From CANHEE01 sp049316985 (lineage in GTDB: Bacteria; Bacteroidota; Bacteroidia; Chitinophagales; Saprospiraceae), in NCBI GenBank assembly GCA_049316985.1, contig JBMOJB010000003.1:7921-71920 (forward strand): a DNA stretch of 64,000 bases. The letters are read 5' to 3'. Below, piece by piece: positions 54,201-63,241 of the stretch (the first letter of the stretch is position 1; every line of letters begins with the position of its first letter). A program made the position numbers and the translations under genes. The notes beneath the pieces were generated by a model. It was not told the DNA's origin and did no database searches. It saw only the letters and a list, made by a program, of their open reading frames with translations.

Positions 54201-55058
54201 ACTGACGATGCAAACACCAATGAACTTGTTGCGAGATTGTTGCACAACTATCGTATCAAGGAAAATGAAGAAATCGGACGTTACAAACGTGAGAAATTCA
54301 ACATAAGTATTGGAGATGAATTGCCTGCCGGAGTATTAAAACTTGCCAAAGTGTATCTTGCTAAGAAGCGTAAGCTAAAAGTAGGAGATAAGCTTGCCGG
54401 TCGTCATGGTAACAAGGGAATTGTTTCGCGTATTGAACGTGTTGAAAATATGCCTTTCCTTGATGATGGTACTGCCGTTGATATCGTGTTGAATCCGCTT
54501 GGTGTTCCTTCTCGTATGAACCTGGGTCAGATTTTTGAAACCGTTCTGGGCTGGGCAGGGGTTAAACTCGGTTTGACTTTTGCGACACCTATCTTTGATG
54601 GAGCCAAAAAAGAAGAGATTGAGCAGTATATCGTTGATGCGGGTCTTCCTCAATATGGCCAAACGTTCTTATATGATGGGGAGACTGGTGAAAGATTCCA
54701 CCAGCAAGCGACGGTTGGAGTAATCTACATGTTGAAATTAAGTCACATGGTCGATGATAAGATGCATGCGCGTTCAATCGGACCATACTCTTTGATTACA
54801 CAACAGCCATTAGGAGGTAAAGCACAGTTTGGAGGTCAGCGTTTTGGTGAAATGGAGGTTTGGGCATTGGAAGCATTTGGTGCATCCAATATTCTGCAAG
54901 AATTGTTAACTATTAAGTCAGATGATATCATCGGACGTGCAAAAGCTTATGAAGCAATTGTCAAAGGAGATAATTTGCCAGAACCAAATATTCCTGAATC
55001 TTTCAACGTATTGGTCCACGAATTGCGCGGACTTGCTTTGGATGTGAAGTTTGATTAA
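51234..55058 (+). CDS. rpoB: DNA-directed RNA polymerase subunit beta
   Basis: This 1274-residue protein is full length. Landmarks are the N-terminal [22 protein letters not shown], the rifampicin-region segment [45 protein letters not shown], and the C-terminal [23 protein letters not shown]. The rifampicin cluster is wild-type in appearance (SQFLDQ, HKRR). It forms one jaw of the catalytic cleft with RpoC. The spacer to rpoC is 77 bases and carries a long hairpin. Confidence 0.98.
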   Translation: [1274 protein letters not shown]

Positions 55059-55072
55059 TTTAAATTATAGTT

Positions 55073-55119
55073 TTAAGCAACCGACATTGTAGTTTCCAAC
55101 TATAAGCTCGGTTGCTTAA
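55073..55119 (+). promoter_or_regulatory. Long stem-loop in the rpoB-rpoC spacer, no U-tract
   Basis: The outer 12-bp stem TTAAGCAACCGA / TCGGTTGCTTAA (55073-55084 and 55108-55119) encloses an inner 8-bp stem TTGTAGTT / AACTATAA with a 3-nt loop. It is followed by TCTAAAATAAG, not a T-run. It is likely an RNA-processing or stability element inside the rpoBC message. Confidence 0.7.
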
Positions 55120-55135
55120 TCTAAAATAAGAAAAT

Positions 55136-58100
55136 ATGTCTTTAAAGAAGAAAATTAATAATCCGGCGGCAGCTAGCTTTGAAAGTATTACGATAAGCTT
55201 AGCATCGCCTGACTCTATTTTAGAGCGTAGCTATGGCGAAGTACTTAAGCCGGAGACGATCAATTATCGTTCGTATAAACCAGAACGGGACGGTTTGTTC
55301 TGCGAGCGGATCTTCGGACCGGTAAAGGATTACGAATGCTACTGTGGTAAATACAAACGTATCCGCTACAAAGGTATCGTGTGTGATCGATGTGGTGTTG
55401 AAGTTACCGAAAAGAAAGTTCGTCGCGAGCGCATGGGTCATATTAAATTGGTTGTGCCGGTCGTTCATATTTGGTTCTTCAAATCACTGCCGAACAAGAT
55501 AGGATATCTTTTGGGAATGTCTTCCAAAAAGCTTGAAACAATCGTTTATTATGAGCGATATGTTGTCGTGCAAGCGGGAGTATTAGGAGATAAGTTATCT
55601 GCTTATGATACCCTAACGGAAGAAGAATATATCGATATCATAGAAGCGCTACCCAAAGAAAATCAGGCGTTGGATGATATGGATCCGAACAAATTTATCG
55701 CCCGTATGGGTGCTGAGGCAGTTCGGGATTTACTGATGCGTTTGAAATTAGATGACCTTTCGTATGAACTGAGAAATCAGGCTGCTAATGAAACTTCTCA
55801 GCAACGGAAATCTGAAGCATTGAAGCGCCTTCGTGTTGTGGAAGCATTCCGTGATGCCCAAACACGGATGGAAAATAAGCCTGAATGGATGATCATTCAG
55901 TACTTACCGGTCATTCCACCAGAGTTGAGACCATTGGTTCCTTTAGATGGAGGTCGTTTTGCGAGTTCTGACTTAAATGATTTGTACCGCAGAGTTATTA
56001 TTCGTAACAACCGTTTGAAGCGTTTGTTAGAAATTAAGGCGCCAGAAGTAATCCTTCGTAATGAAAAGCGTATGCTTCAAGAGTCGGTCGACAGTTTGTT
56101 CGACAACTCAAGAAAGTCAAATGCAGTAAAAGCTGAAGGTGGTCGCGCTTTAAAATCCTTGAGTGATATTCTTAAAGGAAAGCAAGGACGTTTCCGTCAG
56201 AACCTTTTGGGTAAACGAGTAGATTATTCCGGTCGTTCGGTTATTGTGGTTGGTCCGTCATTGAAATTGCACGAGTGCGGAATTCCGAAAGCAATGGCTG
56301 CCGAATTATTTAAGCCATTCGTTATCAGAAAGCTTATTGAAAGAGGAATTGTCAAAACGGTAAAGTCAGCCAAGAAATTAGTTGACAAGAAAGATCCGGT
56401 AATTTGGGAGATTCTCGAAAATATTTTGAAAGGGCACCCGGTTATGCTTAATCGTGCTCCAACATTGCACCGGCTTTCCATACAGGCTTTTCAACCTCGT
56501 TTGATTGAAGGGAAAGCTATTCAATTGCATCCATTAGTTTGTGGAGCATTTAATGCGGATTTTGATGGTGACCAAATGGCGGTACACGTACCCCTGAGTC
56601 AGGCGGCTATCCTTGAAGCGCAGGTTTTAATGCTTTCGGCTCACAATATGCTAAATCCTCAGGATGGATCTCCGATCACAGTTCCGTCTCAGGACATGGT
56701 TTTGGGATTGTATTACATTACTAAAGAACGTCGTTCTGAAGGCGAAATAAAAGTGAAAGGTGAAGGACGCAAGTTCTACGCTGCCGAAGAAGTGGTCATA
56801 GCCCTTAACGAAAGGCAATTGGACATCCATGCAGCTATTCAGGTTAAAGTTCATAATGCAGAGGATGAAAATGGACATTTGGTTACTAAATTAATTGAAA
56901 CGACGCCTGGTCGTATCTTGTTTAATCAAGCGGTACCGAAGGGTGTTCCGTACATCAATCAATTGTTGACCAAGAAAAACCTGAAGGCGATCATCGGTGA
57001 TATTATCCGCCGTACAAGTTTTGCGGTAACTGCTGACTTTTTGGATAATATTAAAGAGCTTGGATATAACTGGTCGTTTAAAGGTGGCCTGTCGTTTAAC
57101 CTCGGTGATTTGATTGAGCCTTCTATCCGGAAGAAAACATTGATATCAGCTCAGGAAGAAGTTGACGAAATCTGGGAAAGCTACAACATGGGTTTAATAA
57201 CCAATAATGAGCGTTACAACCAGATTATTGACAAATGGAGTTTTGCAGATAATCGTATTACAGACACATTGATGCGTGAGTTGGCCAAGCATAAGCAAGG
57301 ATTCAATTCCGTATTTATGATGCTTGACTCCGGAGCACGTGGATCTAAACAGCAGATCAAACAACTTTGTGGATTGCGTGGATTGATGGCCAAACCTAAA
57401 AAATCAGGCGACTCGGGTCCAGCGATCATTGAAAACCCAATCCTTTCGAATTTCTCCGAAGGTCTATCGGTATTGGAGTTTTTTATCTCGACGCACGGTG
57501 CCCGTAAGGGACTTGCGGATACGGCCCTGAAAACTGCAGATGCAGGTTATTTGACACGTCGTTTGGTGGATGTTGCACAGGATGTAGTCATTGTTGATGA
57601 GGATTGCAACACGCTTCGTGGAAATGAAACCTATGCACTGAAGGACGGAGATAAAATTATTGAAAAATTAAGTACTCGGATAGTTGGACGTTTTTCATTG
57701 TACGATATCTACAATCCTGAAAAAGATTCAGAATTAATCGTAGGTGCTGGTGAATATATTGACGAAAAAGCAGCCAATCGAATTGAAACTTTGGGGATTG
57801 AAGCCGTAACGATTCGATCAGTGTTGACTTGCGAGACTCCTCGTGGAGTTTGTACCAAATGCTACGGAAAGAATCTTGCTTCTGGTAGAATTACCGAAAT
57901 GGGAGATGCCGTTGGTATTATTGCAGCGCAATCTATTGGTGAACCGGGTACGCAGCTTACACTTCGGACTTTCCATACAGGGGGTACTGCAGTAACTACG
58001 AACCAGGAAAATAGTATGAAAACTAATTTTGCCGGTATCATCGAGTTCGATGGCGTTCGTGTTGTTCAATCTATAGATGATTCCGGAGAAAATATTGAAG

Positions 58101-59500
58101 TCGTATTATCGAGGACAGGAGAAATCAAAATACTTGAAACTAAGTCAAGGAAAGTGTTATCCACTTCGCACATGCCATATGGTGCAAATATTTTGGTAAA
58201 GGATGGTCAGGAAGTCGCTAAAGGTGATGTTATTTGTACCTGGGATCCGTACAATGCGGTGATTATTAGTGAATTCCCTGGTAAGGCAGAGTTTCAGGAC
58301 GTTGAAGAAGGGGTTACTTTCCGTATTGAACGTGATGACCAAACGGGTACAACTGAAAAGGTTATTATCGAATCTAAAAACAAGCGGAAAGCTCCGGTAA
58401 TCAACATCATGGATAAAAGTGGGGAAGCGCAGAGATCTTACACGCTTCCAGTTGGAGCTTATATTTCCATCGAAGATGGGGAGAAAGTACAAGCAGGACA
58501 GAAGATTGTAAAGATTCCACGTAAACTTGGAAAAATTCAGGATATCACGGGTGGTTTGCCACGTGTTACAGAATTATTTGAAGCGCGAAGCCCTAGTAAT
58601 CCTGCAATTGTAGCGGAAATCGATGGTGTAGTAACCTTTGGTTCAATCAAAAGAGGTAATCGGGAAGCAATGATTACTGCACGTGACCGAACTACAGTTA
58701 CCAAATACTTGGTGCCTTTGAATAGGCAGTTGTTGGTCCAAGATGGTGACTTTGTGCGTGCCGGAACACCTTTGACTGATGGAACTATTGCGGCCTTGGA
58801 TATCCTTAATATTAAGGGACCATTTGCTGTTCAGTCTCATCTTGTAAACGGCGTTCAAGAAGTTTATCGTTCGCAAGGTATTGCTATTAATGACAAACAT
58901 ATCGAAGTTATTGTTAGACAGATGATGCGTCGTTTAGAGATTCTGGATCCGGGAGACACACATTTCCTTCAGGGAGAGGCTGTCGAAAGATACGAATTTC
59001 AACAGCAAAATGACTGGATTTTTGACAAGAAATTCATAACTGATTCGGGTGATTCTAATCGCTTGAAACCGGGACAACTAGTGACTTTGCGCCAGGTAAG
59101 AGAGGAAAATTCTTTCCTGAAGCGCAACGACAAGAAGCTGGTAACATACCGTGATGCAATTTCGGCCACTTCACAGCCAATGTTGCAAGGTATAACGAGA
59201 TCTTCACTGGGTACAGAAAGTTGGATTTCGGCCGCATCATTCCAGGAAACGACGAAAGTACTAAGTACAGCTGCTATTAATGCCACAAAGGATAACTTGA
59301 ATGGACTGAAAGAGAATGTAATTATAGGAAAAAGAATTCCAGCGGGAACCGGTATGCGTAAGTATCAAAAACTTTTTGTTTCTATGAGCGAAGCTGGTAC
59401 AGAGGATTTTGTAGCTTCTGATGATTATATTGCTGATGTTCAAGAAGTAGTGTATGGTGATGATATTGACAGCACAGCTTTCGGAATTGAAAATATCTGA
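55136..59500 (+). CDS. rpoC: DNA-directed RNA polymerase subunit beta'
   Basis: This 1454-residue protein has the N-terminal zinc ribbon (CYCGKYKR ... CDRCGVEV), the bridge/rudder region and the catalytic Mg site NADFDGDQ (473-480; Asp475, Asp477, Asp479). The second zinc cluster (CETPRGVCTKCYGKN) and the trigger loop region are present (IGEPGTQLTLRTFHTGG). It ends in a lineage-typical acidic tail. It is the last gene of the operon and is followed by a terminator. Confidence 0.98.
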   Translation: MSLKKKINNPAAASFESITISLASPDSILERSYGEVLKPETINYRSYKPERDGLFCERIFGPVKDYECYCGKYKRIRYKGIVCDRCGVEVTEKKVRRERMGHIKLVVPVVHIWFFKSLPNKIGYLLGMSSKKLETIVYYERYVVVQAGVLGDKLSAYDTLTEEEYIDIIEALPKENQALDDMDPNKFIARMGAEAVRDLLMRLKLDDLSYELRNQAANETSQQRKSEALKRLRVVEAFRDAQTRMENKPEWMIIQYLPVIPPELRPLVPLDGGRFASSDLNDLYRRVIIRNNRLKRLLEIKAPEVILRNEKRMLQESVDSLFDNSRKSNAVKAEGGRALKSLSDILKGKQGRFRQNLLGKRVDYSGRSVIVVGPSLKLHECGIPKAMAAELFKPFVIRKLIERGIVKTVKSAKKLVDKKDPVIWEILENILKGHPVMLNRAPTLHRLSIQAFQPRLIEGKAIQLHPLVCGAFNADFDGDQMAVHVPLSQAAILEAQVLMLSAHNMLNPQDGSPITVPSQDMVLGLYYITKERRSEGEIKVKGEGRKFYAAEEVVIALNERQLDIHAAIQVKVHNAEDENGHLVTKLIETTPGRILFNQAVPKGVPYINQLLTKKNLKAIIGDIIRRTSFAVTADFLDNIKELGYNWSFKGGLSFNLGDLIEPSIRKKTLISAQEEVDEIWESYNMGLITNNERYNQIIDKWSFADNRITDTLMRELAKHKQGFNSVFMMLDSGARGSKQQIKQLCGLRGLMAKPKKSGDSGPAIIENPILSNFSEGLSVLEFFISTHGARKGLADTALKTADAGYLTRRLVDVAQDVVIVDEDCNTLRGNETYALKDGDKIIEKLSTRIVGRFSLYDIYNPEKDSELIVGAGEYIDEKAANRIETLGIEAVTIRSVLTCETPRGVCTKCYGKNLASGRITEMGDAVGIIAAQSIGEPGTQLTLRTFHTGGTAVTTNQENSMKTNFAGIIEFDGVRVVQSIDDSGENIEVVLSRTGEIKILETKSRKVLSTSHMPYGANILVKDGQEVAKGDVICTWDPYNAVIISEFPGKAEFQDVEEGVTFRIERDDQTGTTEKVIIESKNKRKAPVINIMDKSGEAQRSYTLPVGAYISIEDGEKVQAGQKIVKIPRKLGKIQDITGGLPRVTELFEARSPSNPAIVAEIDGVVTFGSIKRGNREAMITARDRTTVTKYLVPLNRQLLVQDGDFVRAGTPLTDGTIAALDILNIKGPFAVQSHLVNGVQEVYRSQGIAINDKHIEVIVRQMMRRLEILDPGDTHFLQGEAVERYEFQQQNDWIFDKKFITDSGDSNRLKPGQLVTLRQVREENSFLKRNDKKLVTYRDAISATSQPMLQGITRSSLGTESWISAASFQETTKVLSTAAINATKDNLNGLKENVIIGKRIPAGTGMRKYQKLFVSMSEAGTEDFVASDDYIADVQEVVYGDDIDSTAFGIENI

Positions 59501-59525
59501 CAGATCAATTAAGTGAAAAATAAAA

Positions 59526-59560
59526 GCCGCATCTTTTCAAAAAGGTGCGGCATTTTTATT
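59526..59560 (+). terminator. Intrinsic terminator of the rpoBC operon
   Basis: The stem GCCGCATCTTTT / AAAAGGTGCGGC (one wobble) is followed by ATTTTTATTT, 25 bases after the rpoC stop. Confidence 0.88.
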
Positions 59561-59936
59561 TCGGGAATATCGGGGGGACGAATAATTATTCCCGTTTTTT
59601 TCGTAAAGTTAAGACAAAAGTCTTTTCATTGTTTTGGATATGTTCATGTTAATATATGGGATGAAAAGCCGTTTAAAATCGGATTATATTTTAATATATT
59701 ATTGAAATATTTGTTAATAACTTAATATCAGATGCAAATATATATTTATATAATTATATTAACAAATATTTAATATAAAATTTAACATTTTATTTTAATT
59801 TTCTGGGCACTTTTCTGTCGATCTCAGCGTTTCTTATTATAACTGATAGAAATACACAAGTTATTAACTAGTAATGTGGTTCATCCGTATCCTGAAAGCC
59901 AAAAGAATTATGTTCATGGGATTATATTTTGTTGGG

Positions 59937-59968
59937 AAGTCGCTACAAAAGTGTAGCGACTTTTTTTT
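59937..59968 (+). terminator. Strong intrinsic terminator with no upstream gene
   Basis: The perfect stem AAGTCGCTACA / TGTAGCGACTT has a 4-nt loop and is followed by a run of eight T in all. No coding sequence lies in the preceding 375 bases. Confidence 0.88.
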
Positions 59969-60008
59969 GTGTAGATTTTAATGTAATTTTGCATTAAATC
60001 TATTGAAA

Positions 60009-60653
60009 ATGGAAGATAGTTATCGGCATAAGGGTATGCGTCGCAAGCTGGTGCAGCTACTTAAAGATAAAGGAATAACCAATGAAGCGGTGCTAAATGC
60101 GGTTAGAGAACTTCCAAGGCATTTCTTTTTGGATAAAGCATTTGAAGAATGGGCCTACGAAGACAAGGCGTTTCCAATTGGAAATGAACAAACCATTTCG
60201 CAGCCTTATACAGTGGCTTACCAAAGTGCTTTGCTAGATATTCATAAGGGTGATAAAGTGCTGGAAATTGGAACAGGCTCTGGTTATCAGGCGGCGATTT
60301 TATATCTGATGGGTGCCGAAGTCCATAGTGTAGAGCGTCAAGAAGATTTGTTTCGAAAGACCCGTGAATTATTTCACAAGATACATTTAGAGAAAATCAA
60401 TACCTACTATCACGATGGTACTGACGGGTATAGAAAGGAAGCACCTTATGATAAGATTTTGGTGACAGCAGCTGCAGCGGAAATTCCTTATCCGCTAATT
60501 GATCAGTTAAAAATCGATGGTATTTTGGTTGTTCCAATTGGAGACAGTACGCTGCAACAAATGTATAAAATCCGAAAAGTAAGTGCGAAGTCTATTGATG
60601 TTCAAAAGTTGGATAACTTCAGATTTGTACCATTTTTACAAGGAAAAGTCTAA
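60009..60653 (+). CDS. pcm: Protein-L-isoaspartate O-methyltransferase
   Basis: From ATG 60009 this is a 214-residue enzyme. It has the family start MRRKLVQLLKDKGI, the active-site loop GNEQTISQPYTVA, the SAM motif VLEIGTGSGYQAA and DKILVTAAAAEIP. It methylates isoaspartyl residues to repair aged proteins. The TTG two codons earlier is less likely. A -7 box (59984-59991) lies 17 bases before the ATG. Confidence 0.94.
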   Translation: MEDSYRHKGMRRKLVQLLKDKGITNEAVLNAVRELPRHFFLDKAFEEWAYEDKAFPIGNEQTISQPYTVAYQSALLDIHKGDKVLEIGTGSGYQAAILYLMGAEVHSVERQEDLFRKTRELFHKIHLEKINTYYHDGTDGYRKEAPYDKILVTAAAAEIPYPLIDQLKIDGILVVPIGDSTLQQMYKIRKVSAKSIDVQKLDNFRFVPFLQGKV

Positions 60654-60761
60654 TGAATGTAAAATTATTTCACTTTCATTTTATACTAGTGAAACTAAGT
60701 GGAAAATTAGTAATATCTTCGCACAGTGTTTTTTTTAACAAAACGCGCACTAAAAAATTGT

Positions 60762-61871
60762 ATGATAAAATCATCTCCCAGCATTAAATTCGCTCAAAAA
60801 GATCAGGCCGAATTTTTCTCCGCACTTAAAGTAAGAATTAATAGTTATTTTGAAGAGAACAAATTAAGTCAAAAAGGAAATGTGTATCTGTACATCAAAA
60901 GTATTGTTTTTTTAACAATCTACCTCTTACCCATCTCTTTGATTTTATTTGATGTAGTGAATGGTTGGGGCGTAATATTGGCTTATGCTTTGATGGGATT
61001 GGGAGTTGTAGGAATTGGGATGTCAATTATGCATGATGCGATTCACGGATCCTATTCGAAAATTCCCTGGTTGAACAACTTGATGGGAAGAACAATTGAT
61101 TTGGTGGGAGGAAACGCAACTTCGTGGAAGATTCAACACAACGTATTACATCATACATTTACCAACCTTTTTGGTTTTGATGAAGATATTGAAGATAAAC
61201 CAATATTAAGGTTATCACCGCACGGAAAGTTACGCAAAATTCACCGTTACCAGCACTATTATGCGATCTTATTGTATGGGTTGACTACCTTATCATGGGT
61301 TACAATGAAAGACTTCAAGCAATTGAAAGATTACAGCGAAAGAGGTTTATTACAGAAAGTTGGAGCTTCATTCAATAGTGTTTTATTTGAAATGATTTTC
61401 TTCAAAGCGCTGTATTTCATGCTGTTCCTGATATTGCCTTTCTATTTAAATTCATCAGGATGGATGTGGGTACTTGCAGGTTTCTTTACAATGCATTTCA
61501 TTGCAGGTGCGATATTGACAACAATATTTCAACTGGCTCATGTTGTTGAAGAGACCGAACATCCTGAAGTACACGACGACGGAGTTATGGAAAATACCTG
61601 GGCTATACATCAGCTGAAGACAACTTCTAATTTTGCCCGCAACAACAGGATTTTATCTTGGTACATTGGTGGATTAAATTATCAAATTGAGCACCATTTA
61701 TTTCCTAATATTTCACATGTACATTATCGTTCTTTATCAACGATTGTGAAGCGGACAGCCAAGGAATTTGGAATTCCTTACAACGAATACCGTACCTTAT
61801 CGTCAGCTTTATCCTCGCATTTCAGGGTGTTAAAAATGCTGGGCCGTGGTGAATTTAACAATTATCATTAG
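60762..61871 (+). CDS. Membrane fatty acid desaturase, acyl-lipid type
   Basis: From ATG 60762 this is a 369-residue protein with several membrane helices (about 47-64, 66-89, 205-232, 235-256). The three histidine boxes that hold the di-iron centre are HDAIH (91-95), HNVLHH (126-131) and QIEHH (308-312). The variant QIEHH instead of HxxHH is typical of front-end desaturases. No cytochrome b5 domain is fused, so it needs an external electron donor. It introduces double bonds into membrane lipid acyl chains. TATCTTCG at 60714-60721 is a near -7 box and supports the ATG over the GTG at 60726. Confidence 0.93.
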   Translation: MIKSSPSIKFAQKDQAEFFSALKVRINSYFEENKLSQKGNVYLYIKSIVFLTIYLLPISLILFDVVNGWGVILAYALMGLGVVGIGMSIMHDAIHGSYSKIPWLNNLMGRTIDLVGGNATSWKIQHNVLHHTFTNLFGFDEDIEDKPILRLSPHGKLRKIHRYQHYYAILLYGLTTLSWVTMKDFKQLKDYSERGLLQKVGASFNSVLFEMIFFKALYFMLFLILPFYLNSSGWMWVLAGFFTMHFIAGAILTTIFQLAHVVEETEHPEVHDDGVMENTWAIHQLKTTSNFARNNRILSWYIGGLNYQIEHHLFPNISHVHYRSLSTIVKRTAKEFGIPYNEYRTLSSALSSHFRVLKMLGRGEFNNYH

Positions 61872-61895
61872 TTGAGAATGTAATACGCTTAAAAA

Positions 61896-62228
61896 TTGAA
61901 ATATTGCTATTTTTTTCTCGTAGGCGGTTTGTGTTCATTAGTATCCTGCGATAACGAAAAACTAAGACAAGCAACCATTCAACAGAAAGTTAACGAAAGG
62001 ATTTCGGAATTCAAGTCTAAGAAAATGGCTGGATGTAAACAACAGGCCATGGAAGTAGCTGTGAAAAGGGCCGATTCAATTTTGTTGATGAATACAGATC
62101 TCTGGCAAATTCAAACTGATGACATCGAAAGGCCTCCAATTCCAGAAAAACCTGGTCTACCCAATGTTAAAGTTACTATTGATTCTTCTAAGGTCAAACC
62201 CTTGTTTCCTGTGAATTTCGGTCAATAA
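61896..62228 (+). CDS. Small lipoprotein, unknown function
   Basis: This 110-residue protein begins with TTG; no in-frame ATG precedes the signal peptide. The lipoprotein Cys is residue 18 (SLVSC). The mature part is a charged helix (KLRQATIQQKVNERISEFKSKKMAGCKQQAMEVAVKRADSILLMN) and a Pro-rich tail (RPPIPEKPGLPN). I do not recognise the family. It follows the desaturase by 24 bases and precedes the rhodanese by 11, so all three may be co-transcribed. Confidence 0.65.
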   Translation: MKYCYFFLVGGLCSLVSCDNEKLRQATIQQKVNERISEFKSKKMAGCKQQAMEVAVKRADSILLMNTDLWQIQTDDIERPPIPEKPGLPNVKVTIDSSKVKPLFPVNFGQ

Positions 62229-62239
62229 GATCCTTTTAT

Positions 62240-62782
62240 ATGTTAAGAAGTTCTTCAAATTATATCTTTGTTAATTTGCTGCTGATCTACCTGCTTCCAG
62301 CAGTGGGTTGTGCGCAAAATATAAAACCACATCCCAGATGTGAACAGCCGGCCTTTGATCTAAAACTGGAAAAATTGCTTAATTTTTCCGTAAATGCAAT
62401 CTCTTGCAGAGATCTTAATCGGAATTTGAAGATGTATTATATTTTGGATGCACGTGAGCGAAGTGAATTTGATGTCAGCCATTTGCCCAACGCAAGATAC
62501 ATTGGATACAGTTCATTTGATTTTTTATCAATTAATGATATTCCTAAAAGCGCTGCGATTGTAGTTTATTGTTCGGTCGGCTATCGTTCAGAAAAAATAG
62601 GGGAGAAATTGATTGGGGCTGGATACTCGAATGTTAACAATCTTTACGGTAGCATTTTTGAATGGGTAAATGAAGGTTATCCTGTGTTTGATAATCTCAA
62701 CAAACCCGTCAAGAAAGTACATGCGTACAATGCAGATTGGGGTAAATGGGTTACTGCCAAAGGATATTTAAAGATTTATTGA
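62240..62782 (+). CDS. Exported rhodanese-domain protein
   Basis: This 180-residue protein has an N-terminal signal sequence; VGC at residue 24 could also serve as a lipoprotein site. The rhodanese domain (about 55-155) has YILDARERSEFDVSHLPNARYIG and the active-site loop CSVGYR with Cys111. It could transfer sulfane sulfur or act in periplasmic redox chemistry. The last 15 bases overlap the end of the opposing gene. Confidence 0.85.
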   Translation: MLRSSSNYIFVNLLLIYLLPAVGCAQNIKPHPRCEQPAFDLKLEKLLNFSVNAISCRDLNRNLKMYYILDARERSEFDVSHLPNARYIGYSSFDFLSINDIPKSAAIVVYCSVGYRSEKIGEKLIGAGYSNVNNLYGSIFEWVNEGYPVFDNLNKPVKKVHAYNADWGKWVTAKGYLKIY

Positions 62783-63184
62783 AGATATTAATTTGCATCT
62801 TTTTTTTCTTTCCATTATAAAATCAATATTATCAAGCAACATGTCATTTTCATTAACTTCAATATAAAAGGGCACTGATTCTTTAAATCCTCTTTTCAAT
62901 AGCATAATGTAGTAATTTCCATAGGGCACTCTATTGAAATTATAAATACCATTCTTATAGCTATAAGTTTGTCTTTCCACTTTAGTGTCAGTTACTGTTG
63001 TTAATTTTATTTTAACTTTAGCTATTCCTGTTCCCGTAGTATCGCTAATCCTACCATTTATATTTTTTTGAGCAATAATTTGGATCGAAGTTAGTATCAA
63101 AATTGCCATTAGGCAGGATAATGTCTTTATGTTTAAATTGTTGAAAGACAGTTTATTGTTTACTTGAATTTGGTTTTTAGACAT
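62768..63184 (-). CDS. Exported CarboxypepD_reg-like single-domain protein
   Basis: This 138-residue protein has a signal segment (about 20-38, ILILTSIQIIAQ). An Ig-like CarboxypepD_reg-type domain follows: NINGRISDTTGTGIAKVKIKL, YKNGIYNFNRVPYGNYYIMLLKRGF and IEVNENDMLLDNIDF. This fold is common as a domain of SusC-like receptors, but here it stands alone with a short Cys/Lys tail. Its role is unknown. It converges on and overlaps the rhodanese gene. Confidence 0.7.
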   Translation of the reverse strand: MSKNQIQVNNKLSFNNLNIKTLSCLMAILILTSIQIIAQKNINGRISDTTGTGIAKVKIKLTTVTDTKVERQTYSYKNGIYNFNRVPYGNYYIMLLKRGFKESVPFYIEVNENDMLLDNIDFIMERKKRCKLISSINL

Positions 63185-63241
63185 ATTATCGTTAATTAAT
63201 TCATGATTATAATTTTTTAAAATATATTTTTTAATTTTTGT

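Larger units (their letters stand above)
59501..60008. other. Gene-free spacer: two terminators and a possible small RNA
   Basis: The rpoC terminator (59526-59560) is followed by about 375 very AT-rich bases without a credible protein frame. A second perfect terminator (59937-59968) then sits 40 bases before pcm. A terminator with no gene before it suggests that the stretch about 59770-59968 is transcribed as a short RNA. A -7 box TAATTTTG for pcm lies at 59984-59991. Confidence 0.4.

Noticed and set aside
59513..59725. A 70-residue frame after rpoC
   Set aside because: It covers the rpoC terminator hairpin and has no protein-like composition.
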